DNA from: Kalmusia sp. IMI 367209
Taxonomy: Eukaryota > Ascomycota > Dothideomycetes > Pleosporales > Didymosphaeriaceae
NCBI GenBank assembly: GCA_027946365.1
Contig: JAPEUQ010000009.1
Coordinates: 1,302,001 to 1,366,000 of the forward strand
Direction of reading: 5' to 3'
Length of the DNA stretch: 64,000 nt
Shown: positions 24,745 to 37,301 of the stretch, in pieces
Position numbering within the stretch: position 1 is the stretch's first letter
Layout of the letters: the number at the start of each line of letters is the position of its first letter
The notes under the pieces: model-generated
Database searches by the model: none
Seen by the model: only the letters and a program-made list of their open reading frames with translations
What the model was told of the DNA's origin: nothing
Made by a program: the position numbers and the translations under genes

Positions 24745-25642
24745 ATGGCTCTGTCGTTTTTCGGCAACAACGGTAACGGCAGCAGCCGAGACGCCCAACT
24801 TGAGTTCGGCAATGATGATGGAAGCCGTAGCGCTTGCGATGATCGAGGGCCCCTAGACCGCCGCGTGAGAGTGCAGTCCGAGCCAATCCAAATACTTCCG
24901 AGGAGTTCAATGGAAGCTGGCAACCATCCGTCTGAGCCTCCACAGACACGCCTAGCTTCAATCAAGTTGAGGCGCGACAATTGGAAACACCGGAACAGTG
25001 AGTATCACTCCAGCTTCAGTAACATCGTATTGGACGGGTGCTTGTCACCACTGACGACGTACATAGACCAAGAGACCTTTGCTGATATGTGCAGTCCGAA
25101 GCATATTGACAATGAAACGCCGCAACTATGTCCGAGCGGCCGTCTTCCCTTGTCCTCTTCGCGCCAAAGTGAACAAAACTGTTCTACGACTACGAAGCCC
25201 AAAAGCCAAACATGAACTCGACTCCCTAATGAGACTGGCACACACCAAGTACGAAAAGGAGGCAGTAGAGGAAATGGTGGATGCGATCGACATTCGCAGC
25301 GAGTGCGAAGACCAAGTCTTCTTCGAAGAGAAGATTTCCGGATTACACAAGTTGCTGACCGATCCGCATCGGCAAAGGCAGACGGCGTGTATTGAAGATG
25401 AACTCGCAGGAGGTCTAAGGGGGGTGACTATCGAGGACAATGTTGGTGAGAGTTCCTCCGCGGTTGATGCTGGAATCACTGTAGACGTCGAAATGGCCGA
25501 TGATTTCGCGCACGCCAAAGGGACTGCCAATGTCGGAGAAGGCGACATATCTACGAGCGAACGTTGCACACTTCAAGAGGATGAGCTAGATCTTGCCCTT
25601 CGAGAGATAATACTACTAGGTAGCAGTCCGTTGTCTTTTTAG
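24745..25642 (+). CDS. Hypothetical protein, polar, no recognised domain
   Basis: Best model is two exons, 24745-24997 and 25095-25642, encoding 266 residues; the 97-nt intron is required to move into the long second frame. The product is hydrophilic, with a basic middle (MKRRNYVRAAVFPC, RAKVNKTVLRLRSPKAKHELDSL) and an acidic C-terminal half. There is no signal peptide or membrane segment. A closer acceptor at 25066 would keep the first frame and end at 25215 with a different, shorter tail. I do not recognise the family. Confidence 0.5.
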
Positions 25643-26604
25643 CTCGCGCTGGTCCGCATACGGGGATATGACGCGTGCAAGGTCAGTGCTGCCATTCTCA
25701 TACGATACCAGTACGTGACAGAGCGCGTAGGATGCTTCAGTGGACCTCATCGCCATACGCGAGCGAAATCAGCTCGTTGTAGACTCTCTTGTATAGTATA
25801 ATTCCATTCAATTGTTGCACGCCTACATGCCGATGTCCATCTGCGCTACTAGAAGTTCATTCGTCAGAGGCCCTATCGACCTCTACGTAGCGCATTGATA
25901 TGACGGCGCAACTTCGGCAGTCGTTGCACACGATATGTCGTAAAAGTGTCTCGCATCGAACTCCATTTGATAGCTGCGCTGAACAAAGGTCTTGGTAAAG
26001 GCATTATCTCAGGTGATGGTATTAGTGAGGAAGGAACACCGAGAGAGCTGTTCCAGGCCTCCGATTTTTTCTCTCTCGACTTGCTTGGAAGAAGTTAGCG
26101 CCAGCGTCTCTGGCGATTACGCGCTTGGCATAGCTGCAAACTTATACTGTCCAGGGCCTAGCGTGATACCAAAGATCGTCGTAGCACTCACCTACTATGG
26201 GCCCAAAAGTTTTTCTTTATGTAAAAACATACCAATGGTCGTTTTTGCCCCATGTAAATGGGAGAAATCCAGGCTGACTCGGTCGTGATCAGGCCCGCAA
26301 ACCCAAGACACATAGATATGCGTTAGCGCGGCCAGAAACCCCGGATAATGGCATCGGTCCTGGGGAAGTTCGCAAGTTCCCCAGCCCTTCTTATCTAGGC
26401 TGTGGGGAGTCCATGCTTCGCTGCAGGTGGCGTTGAGATAACTGAGATAACATGGTCAATACCAAGGCGCTTGACCAGGACCATATACTATAAAGATGAT
26501 CCCTATCCCACGGGTACTGCCAGCATTGTTTGCGAGAAGGATTCAACAACACCTATTCATTCCTTTCTTTACGCTTGGACTTTTAAGTCCTCCCATCTTT
26601 CATC
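25643..26604. other. Intergenic, promoter side of the permease gene
   Basis: About 960 bp with only short, unsupported open frames. TATA-like TATACTATAAAG lies near 26484-26495, about 110-120 bp before the permease ATG. Confidence 0.4.
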
Positions 26605-28356
26605 ATGGGCGTGAGCCAAGAGGAACCCTCCAAAGCTGCCGCTTCGGAGACCATAGGCACCTCCGGTCCTGATGCCGAAGTCGGCGATGTCTCCTCGCTC
26701 AAGGTCCCGGAAGCCGTCAACCCTGGCTCTGCGCACACCCACCGTGGTCTTCGCCCTCGTCACGTGCAGCTCGCGGCTATCGCTGGAGGAATAGGAGTTG
26801 GCCTCTTCGTCGGCATTGGAAAAGTGCTCGTCAACGCTGGCCCCCTCGCTCTACTACTCGGATACCTGATATACGGAATTGGCTTCATATGGCCGTGCAA
26901 CTTGTGCACCGCGGAGATGGTGACCTGGTTACCTGTCCGTGGTAGTGTTTTTGGTCTTGCAACGCGATACGTGGATCCTGCTCTGGGTTTTGCGCTCGGA
27001 TGGACGTACTTCTACGCTGGAGCTATGTTCGTGTGTACCGAGCTCAGCGCTGTAGCGACGGTTGTACAATTCTGGGATGTCGATGTCAATCCGGCCATAT
27101 GGGTTGCGGTAGTGCTGTTCCTCTGCACTACTTTGAATCTATTCGCTGTCAGGTAAGTACATGTCGCTATGCTGTTATCGCGCATTGCTAATAAAACCGA
27201 CAGGTGGTACGGAGAATCCGAATTCGTCATGTCGATTACCAAGGTTCTGCTTCTTATCGGCCTCGTCCTCTTTACTTTCATCACTATGGTCGGCGGCAAC
27301 CCTAAGCACGACGCATACGGATTCCGTGCCTGGAAGAACGGGAATGCGATGCATCCGTACTACACCGGTGGCAATACTGGACGCTTGCTTGCCGTAGCAA
27401 TTGCCATTCGTTTCGCAGTCTTCACCCTTTCTGGGCCGGATTTCATTTCCTTGTCCGCTGGAGAGATTCAAAATCCCCGTCGTACCATCCCAAGGCTTGC
27501 TCAGCTTATCTTCTACCGCTTGGTGGGTTTCTACGTCATTGGTAGCTTGGCGGTTGGCATCATCTGCTCGTCGCGTGATTCTAACCTTATCACTGCTATC
27601 AAGGGTGGCAAGCCTGGTGCCGCCGCCTCGCCGTGGGTTATCGGTATCCGCAACACAGGTGTTACCGGTGGATTGCCCGGATTGATCAATGTCTTGATCC
27701 TGGTTTCTGCCGTATCGTGCGGTAATGCGTTCGTGTACCAATCTAGCCGAACACTATACTCTCTGGCACAGGAAGGCCAGGCTCCCAAGTTCTTCCTGAC
27801 GTGCTCGAAACAAGGTATTCCTTACTTCTGCGTCTTGGCCGTGTCTTTGATCGGATGCATCACCTTCTTGGTTGCCGACAACGCTGCTATCAACGTATTC
27901 GGATGGTTCGTCGATTTGTCGACTTCCGGGCTTATTGTTAACTTCACCTGTTTCTTCTGGGTATACTTGGGCTGGTACCGCGCTCTCAAAGCTCAGAATT
28001 TTGATCGCAAGACGCTCCCCTACTATTGCAACTTCGCACCCTATACTGCGTGGTTTGGCCTCATCTTCGGCTGCCTCATCATCTTCTTCCTAGGCTTCGA
28101 CTCCTTCTCGCCGTTCTCCGTACAGTCATTCATCACCACGTATTTCGGCGTCGCATGGTGTGGCTCCATGTTCTTGCTGTGGAAGATTCTGAAGAGGACC
28201 AAATTCGTCGATCCGGCGACTGCGGATATCTACGAAGGCAAGGCTGAGGTGGATGCCGAATGCGCCATCTGGGAGCATGGAGGACTGGTTGAGAACGAGA
28301 AGCATCGCTTGGCCGAGATGAGCGCTGTGCGAAGAGCTTGGGAGAAGATCTGGTAG
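26605..28356 (+). CDS. Amino-acid permease of the fungal APC (YAT) family
   Basis: Two exons, 26605-27152 and 27204-28356, encode 566 residues; the intron is 51 nt. The cytoplasmic N-terminus leads into RGLRPRHVQLAAIAGGIGVGLFVGIGKVLVNAGPLALLLGY, the standard first-helix signature of yeast-type amino-acid permeases. Later marks include CTAEMVTWLPVRGSVFGLATRYVDPALGFALGWTYFY, SLSAGEIQNPRRTIPRL and NAFVYQSSRTLYSLAQEGQAPKFF. About 12 membrane helices are expected at the plasma membrane, importing amino acids with protons. The C-terminal tail (EHGGLVENEKHRLAEMSAVRRAWEKIW) is typical of the family. Substrate range cannot be read from the sequence. Confidence 0.92.
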
Positions 28357-30894
28357 ATTCTCGATCACTGCCGGCACATGTTTTGAGCGCTAGGGACCAA
28401 GTGGTTATATCCCAACTTGTACATTGAATGGAAGCTTTTGTGACATTTACTGTTGATACTGAATTGAAACGTGTCAATATTTCCAACCATACCAATCCCA
28501 CAAGAGATGACTAGTCCGGACAAGTGTCACAAAATAATCGGACAAATCATTCAGAGAGACGGAGTCAACCGCACCTTAGAGAGTGAGGTTGGTGAAGGAA
28601 GATTCCGACCCGTGCGCACGTACGATTAGTCATTGTGTAGTCGTGTCGTCCCTAACTAACTGGCGAGACAACGCCACCAATTTCCACATTCGCTTCCTTC
28701 GCGAGCTGAAGTCTATTGGCTTTGCCTAATCTTGGCCCTAAATCTTCAAAGTACGCCGTCGTACTATGTCGTGTCCAGAATCGGCGACGTGAATCAATAC
28801 CTTCAGCTAAAGTGCACTAAGCGCTCCACAATTTCACATCCTATCGCGTTGCACTTGATTGCAATGCCACCACAAGAACCGCACCAACAGCTGACGCGCG
28901 TTCAGAGCGCGAATAGACCTTCCAGCTGCGAGCTGAAGGCTTCACGCAAAAGGAGGTTGGAATACGTCTGGGCCTCGACCTGCATAATGGCCAGACCAGG
29001 GTCTCTTCGCAGCCCTGTCGACGTGCGCTGTTCTCCGCAAGATACCTATGAGCCCTCGAAGAAATTTTAGTACGTCATACACAGGACGACAGGTCAAAGA
29101 TCAGAACATAGACCGGTGCGCCACCAACATTAAGGAGAAGTGGTCGAGTACTCCGACCGTGAGCCAACTGAAGCGGATTTTGCCGATTGCCAGGCCTATA
29201 GAACAGAAAAGCTGTCTCAAGAGTAACAATGTGTCTAAATTGTATGGACATGTTTGGTGCAGTTGCACGTCATGCCCGAGACCATTGTTGCTGCTCACGA
29301 GCAAGCCAGAGCCCCAGCGCATATCCAACGCGAGTGCTTTCCATGCCCAGGGAATCGCCAATTGACCACGATACAACTTCGTATGACTCAATCAATAATC
29401 ACCCTTTGAAATTCAGTTCAGCAAGACTTCAAGGCGAGGCCAGTGTTCAAGTCGAAAGTGAGACATGAGCGCAACGCAAGTTGAACACTGCAATCACCAT
29501 GTCCCCCTCACAAGGACGACCCCATAGATGCTCTATGTCAAAAAGCAGCGAGTCTATACTTCTCGAATGGTCAGCACTTAGAACATCCAAACCCTTCGAG
29601 CATATCCAGGCCAGCGGGCATGAATCTAGACTGCCCCAGCCATGGAAATCATCGCCACTAAACGCGGTACCCCCTGACACCGCAAGCTCGATCCTGTGCA
29701 AATCGTTCTCGAACATTTCTCTCCGGCGGTCCGTTCCCCAGATGCTCCAAGGCCGTCTCCCCACCAAAGCCAACAATGGCGAACTATGCACAAGGCACCC
29801 AACCGACCCATGGGAAGAACTCGAGTGCACAAGCGTAGAGGAGCACGACACGATCGCCTCCGTCGCCGTCCGGAAAGCGGCATCTAGAGATAAAACCCAC
29901 GCGCCTTACGGAGAATCGCGCCCTGCATCGCGCACAAGAGTGCGTTCTCCCATCGCACACACACCCCATTAGCGACGCGCGGCAAAAGCCCACGAGTGGA
30001 CCTCGCACACCCACCCATCTAACCCCCTTCCCGCAACACCCCGGACTCTCTACCGCCCATCCCCAAAAACGCGACCCCAACCACTAGACGCTAAAACCCG
30101 TCAAGTCCACCCCGTAGCAGCAGACCGATTCGATTCCGCATGCAATCGATAGGCGGACTTCTATCGACGTCGGCGTTGGCGCTTTCGCACGCACGCAAGC
30201 GCAAACCCTTCCCACCCCCCATTTCCGCGCTGCAACCTCGCTCTCTCGCTTAATTGTTTCGCTGTTTCGTGTTTGCGAATTGTCCGTCCGTGATTCGACG
30301 CGCGCGCACGCCTTGTTTCGCACTCACCCGTCTGGGGTTATCTGCAGGAACAGTAGCCCGTTGTTTGACGTTTGGACAGCGCCCGAGAAGTGGTGGCCGA
30401 GAGTTGAGATGAGCGGATGTGCGGCGGCGGGTGGTGGTGGTGGCGCTCTGCAGGAATGACGTTGCGAGATTAGGCATGCTGCCTTTCACTTCGGATCGAG
30501 GTGGTGTGCGTGCGCGGGCGGGCGGGGGCCGCGGTACCTGGCGTTAGTGCGGTTCGATAGTCAGGCACAGCTTGCGATAGTGGAAGCGACTTTATGTGGG
30601 TAGTAATGTGGGCTGGAGCCATTATTTATTAGAATTAGAGTTTTTAGTTTATGTGGCATATGTTATGCCAGCCGATATGTACCCGTTCCATCCAGTTAAC
30701 GCGCATGAATGCAATCAAGTTTCGAAACCATCCCAAATAGTGCTCATCCCCTTGAAATGCAGAGTAGATGAAAAATCCCAGAGTAATGCAAGGCCACGTC
30801 GAAATGCAAACGCTAATGAGCGGGTATTGAAAAAAAAGTGAATGGTATTTCCTCTAACTCAAGACAGATATGAAAATTTCGTAGAGATAAAGTT
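28357..30894. other. Gene-poor interval of 2.5 kb
   Basis: Several open frames occur (for example an ATG-started one at 29499-29972 of 157 codons), but none has a recognisable domain, convincing splice partners or typical protein composition. The stretch 29950-30550 is C-rich on the plus strand with long CT/CA runs. The right end is the 3' flank of the tyrosinase gene. Confidence 0.4.
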
Positions 30895-31995
30895 CTAGTA
30901 GTTGTACTTGTAGCACAGGAAGCCTCCAAGCGTGTTCATGATATCGCTGACCTTCAAGTTGGGCTGAAGGCTGTTAAGATAGATGGGGGTGTCCATGGTG
31001 AGGGGCACACCGTTGGGGCCGTTGCCGTCAATGTACTTGGTGCGTCCGGAGTCGTTGTTTTGCCAGATACGGAAATGACGGTCGACCATGCCGTGGTGCA
31101 GCCAGAAGATTGGGTCACCGGGGGAGGCATACACGTCGCGCATGACACCGCCGATGCCGTTGTGGCCGTAGGCGTGCGCACCCTGCTCGGCGCACCTGGC
31201 AAAGTCCTGGTAGTCAGTCAACGCCGTGCAGCCGTTGACAATGTTGGAGTTTGTGTTGGCCGTGTCGGCAGCGTTTCCATTACGGGCAAGGCAGTGGTAT
31301 GTGTTGCTTGTGCTGGGGCCGACGTTAAGGGCCAGGTTGGCGAATTGCTGGTGCATGTTAGCGAACTGTATTTCATATACGGCGAGTGTACTTACGCCAT
31401 TGGTAACGCAGTTTCCGCCCAAGTTGATGGCACCGAGCCATTGGTTGGAGAAGATGGAGGACTGCGAGAACCTTCCGGCATACTTGGTCTCATCGAACCA
31501 GGGAAGAGCGTCGGTGAAACCGCACTCGTCTTGCAGAACCTTCTCGAAGGCCCACAGGAAAGCGCGGTGCCATACGATAAACTTGCGGTTGTTGTGTACG
31601 TTATCGGTCACGGCCTGGTGGACCTGGACAAAGTCCTCGTAACGGTTCTTCGAGCCTGGGTAACCGCCCTTGGAAGCCTTGCCGAGCAAGCACTTGATAC
31701 CGTTTACAAAGTTTTGCTTGGTGGTGTCCGAGGTCTGGTGCCACTCCGTGCGGACCTTGGGGTTGGTGCACGTCGCGGCGGCAGCGAAGGTGCTGAATTG
31801 AGCCTCTGGCTGTGGGGGAGCAGTCTGGTTCAGGACCATCTCGGTGATGTCGGCGAGAGAGAGGGTGTGGATTTCCGTCGTCTCGAAAGCGGCCGGGTTG
31901 AGCTTCGGGGCACCCGTGGGGATGGGTTTGGACGGAATGGTGGCCGCCGACGCGCCTGCCGCGAGGGCCGCGGTGAAGAATGCGAACTTGGTCAT
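30895..31995 (-). CDS. Secreted tyrosinase / catechol oxidase-like type-3 copper enzyme
   Basis: Two exons, 31995-31396 and 31347-30895, encode 350 residues. The ATG at 31995 is preferred over one at 32031 because it starts a signal peptide (MTKFAFFTAALAAGASA). Copper-site motifs are present: for CuA, FVQVHQAV, NVHNNRKFIVWHRAFLWAFE; for CuB, HAYGHNGIGG and GDPIFWLHHGMVDRHFRIWQ. The short length and lack of a large C-terminal shielding domain match the short secreted fungal tyrosinases/catechol oxidases acting on phenols outside the cell. The 48-nt intron (31395-31348) has a perfect GTAAGT donor, CTAAC branch and CAG acceptor but is a multiple of three and free of stops. No other biosynthetic gene lies within 3 kb. 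Confidence 0.92.
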   Translation of the reverse strand: MTKFAFFTAALAAGASAATIPSKPIPTGAPKLNPAAFETTEIHTLSLADITEMVLNQTAPPQPEAQFSTFAAAATCTNPKVRTEWHQTSDTTKQNFVNGIKCLLGKASKGGYPGSKNRYEDFVQVHQAVTDNVHNNRKFIVWHRAFLWAFEKVLQDECGFTDALPWFDETKYAGRFSQSSIFSNQWLGAINLGGNCVTNGVSTLAVYEIQFANMHQQFANLALNVGPSTSNTYHCLARNGNAADTANTNSNIVNGCTALTDYQDFARCAEQGAHAYGHNGIGGVMRDVYASPGDPIFWLHHGMVDRHFRIWQNNDSGRTKYIDGNGPNGVPLTMDTPIYLNSLQPNLKVSDIMNTLGGFLCYKYNY

Positions 31996-34900
31996 GGTGT
32001 TCGACTTGGTCCTTGGTGTCCAGAAAACCATTGTCGGGTTGATTAAAAATTACCAACTGAATGGATTTTTAGCTTGGTAAACGAATGGCTGCAAGGAATT
32101 GCAAGGGCAGTGGACAAGAATACATGGAATGGGAACGAGGGGAATCTTATATCCATCCCAATTTCCTTTGCGCACTGCGATACGACGCTGGTCCATGCCA
32201 GCTCGCGAGTCCATTCCCCTCCGGTACCCCTAGTCGCGCGCGGGTCCCAAGCGCTGCGTATAAATTAGGCTTAGATCAGCAGCTTTCGATATTGGGGGCA
32301 TTGACGCCTACAACGCCACGGCCCATTGACGACCTGACACCGCATCGCGCTTGTCTTTGTTCGGCTGATGCGCGAGCAGGGGATGCGCTCAGCTCGCAGT
32401 GACTTGCACACTGGAAGCCCTACTAGCTAGGCTAGAATGGTTTACGGGTTGCCGGTTCCCGACTTTTGGGCCACCAAACCGTTCAGAGGATTTACTGTGG
32501 AGTCCCCTGTGCCGTCTGCTAATTGCAGGGTATGCACTGCCCCTTTCTCCGAAACGCAGCTCTCCGCTGCTTCTGGAAGAAGAAGTACTGAGGGCCGCTG
32601 CGGAAATAATTAACACCGTCAGCACACGTGTATGGCCTTTTGGTCATGTCATGGCTGGCGAGCGTCGCAAGATGCAATTTCTCAACACGACCGCGCTGAA
32701 GTCATAGCCTGCGAATCAGCTAAGGATTGGCGCAACGCTTGTGTCCTGCCGCCTCCAGTGCGAGTTGTGCCGATCCGACGATCGCCGACGGTGTTCATGT
32801 CCTGAAAAGAAGGCGTTGAGCAGGCGACGTTTGCAGCCTGGTCACGCCCTGGTCGGGGATGGTTGCTCAGTCCTCTCAACCCCATCACACCTCGTTCAAT
32901 TCACCCATACGAGCGGGTCAACAAAGAACATCTCCTCGCGTTGCTGACACAAGCTGCCTCATCCACAAGGCGGCCAATAGCGTCTCCACGCGTCAGTACA
33001 AGCTTTTCGCTCGGTCCTTCCAAAAATACATTTTTCGATCAGCTCACCACTAGTCTCCCCGAGGTATCCTGGAGTCGAAAAATGCAACGTCAAGAGTGAC
33101 TACACTTCAGGCCAATGCCACGCCGGCGAATTCAATAACATTTCCTAATATGGAGCGGTGCCGGTGTTGTAGTCTGCTGCAGCATGTGTAGCGTAGATCG
33201 CGAATGCACAAGGTGCGGGGTTGTGCCGAGTGACGTCGGTGAATTCTTGAGTAGACCTGCAGCCTAAGGCGGGCTGCAGATACGGTGATTGTGAGGTAAG
33301 AGGGTCATGAGGACGGCCCTGGTAGTTGTAGCGGTGAGTAGGTCGTTGGCGATGGCATGCGGTATGTTGCGCGCGCACAGCACGGTCTAGCTTCAGCCCA
33401 AGCGTGAAGGCGGTCGCGACAATGTCGCGCGCATGCAGTGAGGAGGGACACCGGAAGACTGGCTGGCCTTGTCATTGTTTACACAGGCAGAGACATCGCC
33501 AGGATACGGCCGCTACGATGCGCCAAGGTGGTTGTTCCCATGTCCCTCGTCATGCTTGGATCGTTCGATGGGCCGTCTTACTCGGGGCCGACTAGGTCTG
33601 TGATCGCCAAAATACCTCCTTTTCAGACCACCGGTCTCTCCAACAAAAGTCCCTTTCGTGTTCGATAATTGACGAGGACCCCGTTACATGGCCAATAAAG
33701 CTATTTGTGGCCTAAGTGACCTCGGCTTGTAGGCTCCGCCGAGTATGCCGAGTAACCGTAGTCAAGCAGTAGCATTGTTGGTTCGCATCGGTCGCTGGCC
33801 AGGGCCACTTCAACGACTAGTCGCGGCGGGGCTGATGCTGTGCCACCTGCGATTCGGTCATCAGCCGTGAGCCACAGCTACACTAGGTGGCGTTCAAGAT
33901 TTCTTCACGAATGCAGGGAAAGGCGCACAACATGCTCGAGGTCAGATGCGCTTCGGGAACCGGCGGTCTGCGTGAACGCGTTCGAAAGAGGCGAGGAGAT
34001 GCGAAGAATGGAGAGTTGGAGTATCGCTTATCGTAGCACGGTGAGTCTCGTTGGCAAGGCGCAAGGTCACGATTGTTGCGTCATGAACCGTCCCTACTCC
34101 ACTAAGGAGAGGAGGAAGGCGCAAAAAAAAAAAAAAAAAGCATCACAAGAGTCAATTGGCATCAAACCGAGCATATCCTCTGTCCATGGACATTCTGACG
34201 CCTCGATTCAGCTGCCTGCCAAACTTCTGGTTCATCATGCATCAAGTCACGTCTACAACAGACGGGAAAGCCAGCCGCCTCACCACGCCCCTTTGTCTCT
34301 CAGCAAAGCCATCTGACCTTCACCACCCTGTCAAATTGCAATAAATACTCACACAATTGAACACATCTCCACCACCACACACGATATCAGGTCAATCAAC
34401 GAGAACAAAGCTGAGCTCCACGCCATGCGCCCTCCCTCCAGACCCTCCCCTCCCCTCCCTCCTCAACCGCGCCATCCGACACCAAACTCCCACCAAAACC
34501 CACGCCCCAAACTCCATCCCTCCGTCGTCCTCCCCTTCCCAATAAGCCATCCACCCTCCACGTGTATCCCCGCCGGCCCCCTCTCTTCAAACCATCCCAT
34601 CCCAGCCCAGCCCAGCTTACCCCCGCCCTCAGCACCACGTCGCGCAAACCATGCAGCACCATTACACAGGGCTGAACCGCGCAGTCGCAGCATGCACGAC
34701 ATGCCACGGGATCTGCGCCCGCTCGCGGCGCCTCTGCCCCCCTTCGCTAGTGGGCATGCAGCCGCTTCGTGACGTGGGCGCCTCTCTGTGCGACAGGGTC
34801 TGCGGTAAGCGCGCACGCGACGTCGCACGAAGAGTTATCGGCGGGGCAGAGCGGTGGTGGGAGAAGAACAACCGGTGTGGGAGGCGGAGTGATGGTGGTG

Positions 34901-35451
34901 GTGGTGGGACGGCGCTTGGGGAGGTGTGTTGGGTGTGTATGTGTGGCGATGGCACGGGGGAGGAAGCGTTCGAGCGGCTGGTTAGATGCGGTGAGCTAGG
35001 GATATTGAGGGGGCGGCGTTGAGATGCAGATACGCTGCTTCGGTAAGCTGCGGGAGCGTGTGAACGGTCAGGAGCACGATGGCTGGATGAAGAGAAGTAT
35101 TGGCAGGTTGTGATCGGTCTATTGCGGGACAAGATGAAACCCAAGTATGCTCCACGCGAATGCCTCGGATGCAAGATGAGGTGAATGAACGCAAGAAAAT
35201 GCCATACCGGGAAACGCCAGACCAACGCCCGTAGCAAAAAGCAGAGGGCCAAGCAAGCAAGCAGGACTGAGACATGCCTCCCGCTGCAAGCAAAAGACTC
35301 CGATAGTATGACCAAAAAGACGTGTATAGCAAACTGAGACCAAAGAAAACCTAACATTACCACTGCCCTCCACTCCTCATCTCAGCTCTTCCCGCATACA
35401 TTGCACCAAAGCATGCATGCTTTTATCCAACCCGCCCCATCCAACATACGC
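31996..35451. other. Gene-poor interval of 3.4 kb
   Basis: No supported gene. A run of A is present near 34119-34139. From 34400 to 34640 the plus strand is strongly C-rich and purine-poor, creating long open frames on both strands that look like composition artefacts. The left end is the tyrosinase promoter. Confidence 0.4.
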
Positions 35452-37301
35452 TTACTCATCATATTCCGTGACCGCCACGCTATCCGTGTCGCTGATGAAA
35501 TGATGATGCGGATGAATAGCCTCATGCACTGCATCCTTTACCATATTCTCCACCTTTACGCTATCTTCCCATTCCTTTGGAACCCAGCACAACTGCACCG
35601 CGCCTACAACGGCGCACCCCGCGAGGAAAAACCACGCCGCCGCACTACCTCCTGCGGCGTATACAACGCCTACAAGCGGGCTCGACACCGTGCGTGCGAG
35701 GCAGCACGCTGACATTGCTGCGCCGTTGACGCGACCCAACACGAGCGGGCTCGGCGTCGCGTTCTTGAGCAGGATGAGCGCGCAGGGGAAGACCAGGATG
35801 CCGAAGAGGCCTTGCAAGAAGAGCGAGAGGTAGACGCCTGGGGAGATGAGCTTGTCCGGGAGCGCCGAGATGAAGGGTACGATGAGGTAGGTGGTTGGGT
35901 ACAGGACGATCATGCTGACGAAAGTGTTCCAGACGCCCACCTTTTCAACGAAGAAGGGGAAGATGACGCCTTGGGTGAAGAGCGCAATGAGCCCGTTGAC
36001 GGCGAGGAAGGTGCCGACGTCATGAAGATCGAGGCCGAGGCCACCTTGGAAATCGATGCCGTCGTGTATTGATTCGTCGAGTAGGTAGACGGGTAAGTTC
36101 GTGATGTAGGCCATTTGGTGGAATGCGATGATAGTCAAGGCGAGTGTGAGCATGACTACCGTAGTATTGAAGGTCTTTTTCGGAGCTGCGGGCCCGGGTC
36201 GTACAATCGAAGCTGGTAAAATTTCATGGTGCGCGATCTTGATACTGTGCATGGTACCGAAAGAGTCACGGCGGATATCAAAGCGCTGGTCAATAACTGA
36301 AGGCATGCCTTCTTCCATGAAAGAAGGCTTCTTGCGGATTTGGCGTATGCCATCCGCAATGGACAACGAGCGGTGTCGGAAACTGCCACCAGAAAAGGCA
36401 CGCGATCGTGAGGCGCGAGTTACTGAGGCACGTGATATTGAACTGCGATCGCGTGGGCGTCCGGCGTGTAGTGTCGCGCGTTCGTTGGGGAGCAATGGAG
36501 CTCGCTCATCGACGAGAGCAGCTTGGGTGATTTCTTCCGGCTCTTCACGACCTACGGGGTTCGTCTCGTCTAGGAAGAGCATGCCTTGAATAATGGCCAA
36601 GACGATACCAACGGCTGCTACGACATTGGGTAGCAGATACGGATATCTTCCAAACAAGCCATCCTGAGAGAAGGTGCCGGGATAGAATCTCGCAGGTTGC
36701 GCTAGGAAACCACCCATTGCTGATCCAATGATACCTCCAAGCGTCCAGACAAATGGCTGCGTCGCATACGCCTTTGCTGTTCAATGTAAGCTTCAATCAT
36801 CCCCAAAACAGAACCGACACTCACGCTCATGCGCCGGATTCTTCACCATCTCCTGAACCATCGTCTGCATAATGGCGACATTTCCATTCAACGCGCCGCC
36901 CACAAACCTCGCCAACAGCGCGACCCAATAACTCTTTGCGAATCCAAACGCCAGACTGCTCAGCGCCACGCCCGCCAACCCAATCAGCGCAACAGGCTTC
37001 CTCCCATAGACGTCGGAAATAGCGCCCCATCCCAGCGCCGTAATCGCTTCGGCAACCGCATACGCACTCAGCAACAATCCCGAGTAAAAGGATGCATCTT
37101 TTTCATGAATGCCCAAGTCCTTCACCATGACGTACGAGTACGCCAAGATGGAGTTGAACGCAAGGGGCTCGGAGAATCGGCATATTCCTGCATTCCACCT
37201 ATCAGCTTTCAGCAGCCCTTGCCGCACGAATCTGGGGCACGCGCACCGACGATGATGAGCTGTTTCCAAGGAAAGGGCTCATCTTTGGGATCCAGAGGCA
37301 T
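35452..37301 (-). CDS. MFS transporter, ZIFL/YCR023C-like
   Basis: Three exons, 37301-37247, 37187-36825 and 36776-35452, encode 580 residues; introns are 59 and 48 nt. Splicing joins MPLDPKDEPFPWKQLIIVG to ICRFSEPLAFNSILAYSYVMVKDLG, the usual N-terminus of this fungal group. GWGAISDVYGRKPVALIGL is the major-facilitator loop 2-3 motif. A Ser/Arg-rich cytoplasmic loop of about 120 residues (SRASVTRASRSRAFSGGSFRHRSLS) separates the two six-helix halves. The C-terminus ends in a His/acidic tail (HEAIHPHHHFISDTDSVAVTEYDE). Related to plant zinc-induced-facilitator-like and yeast YCR023C carriers. Substrate unknown; vacuolar or plasma-membrane location is not evident. Confidence 0.88.

Noticed and set aside
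29499..29972. 157-codon plus-strand frame
   Set aside because: No recognisable motif, atypical composition, antisense strand equally open.
30895..31995. Tyrosinase as part of the RiPP cluster (ustiloxin clusters include one)
   Set aside because: It lies about 30 kb away with many unrelated genes between, and has a signal peptide for secretion.
31060..32046. 328-codon plus-strand frame opposite tyrosinase
   Set aside because: Antisense to a clear tyrosinase with copper motifs; no family of its own.
34662..35363. 233-codon minus-strand frame in the gene-poor region
   Set aside because: Non-ATG-dependent, composition-driven frame in a C-rich tract; no domain.
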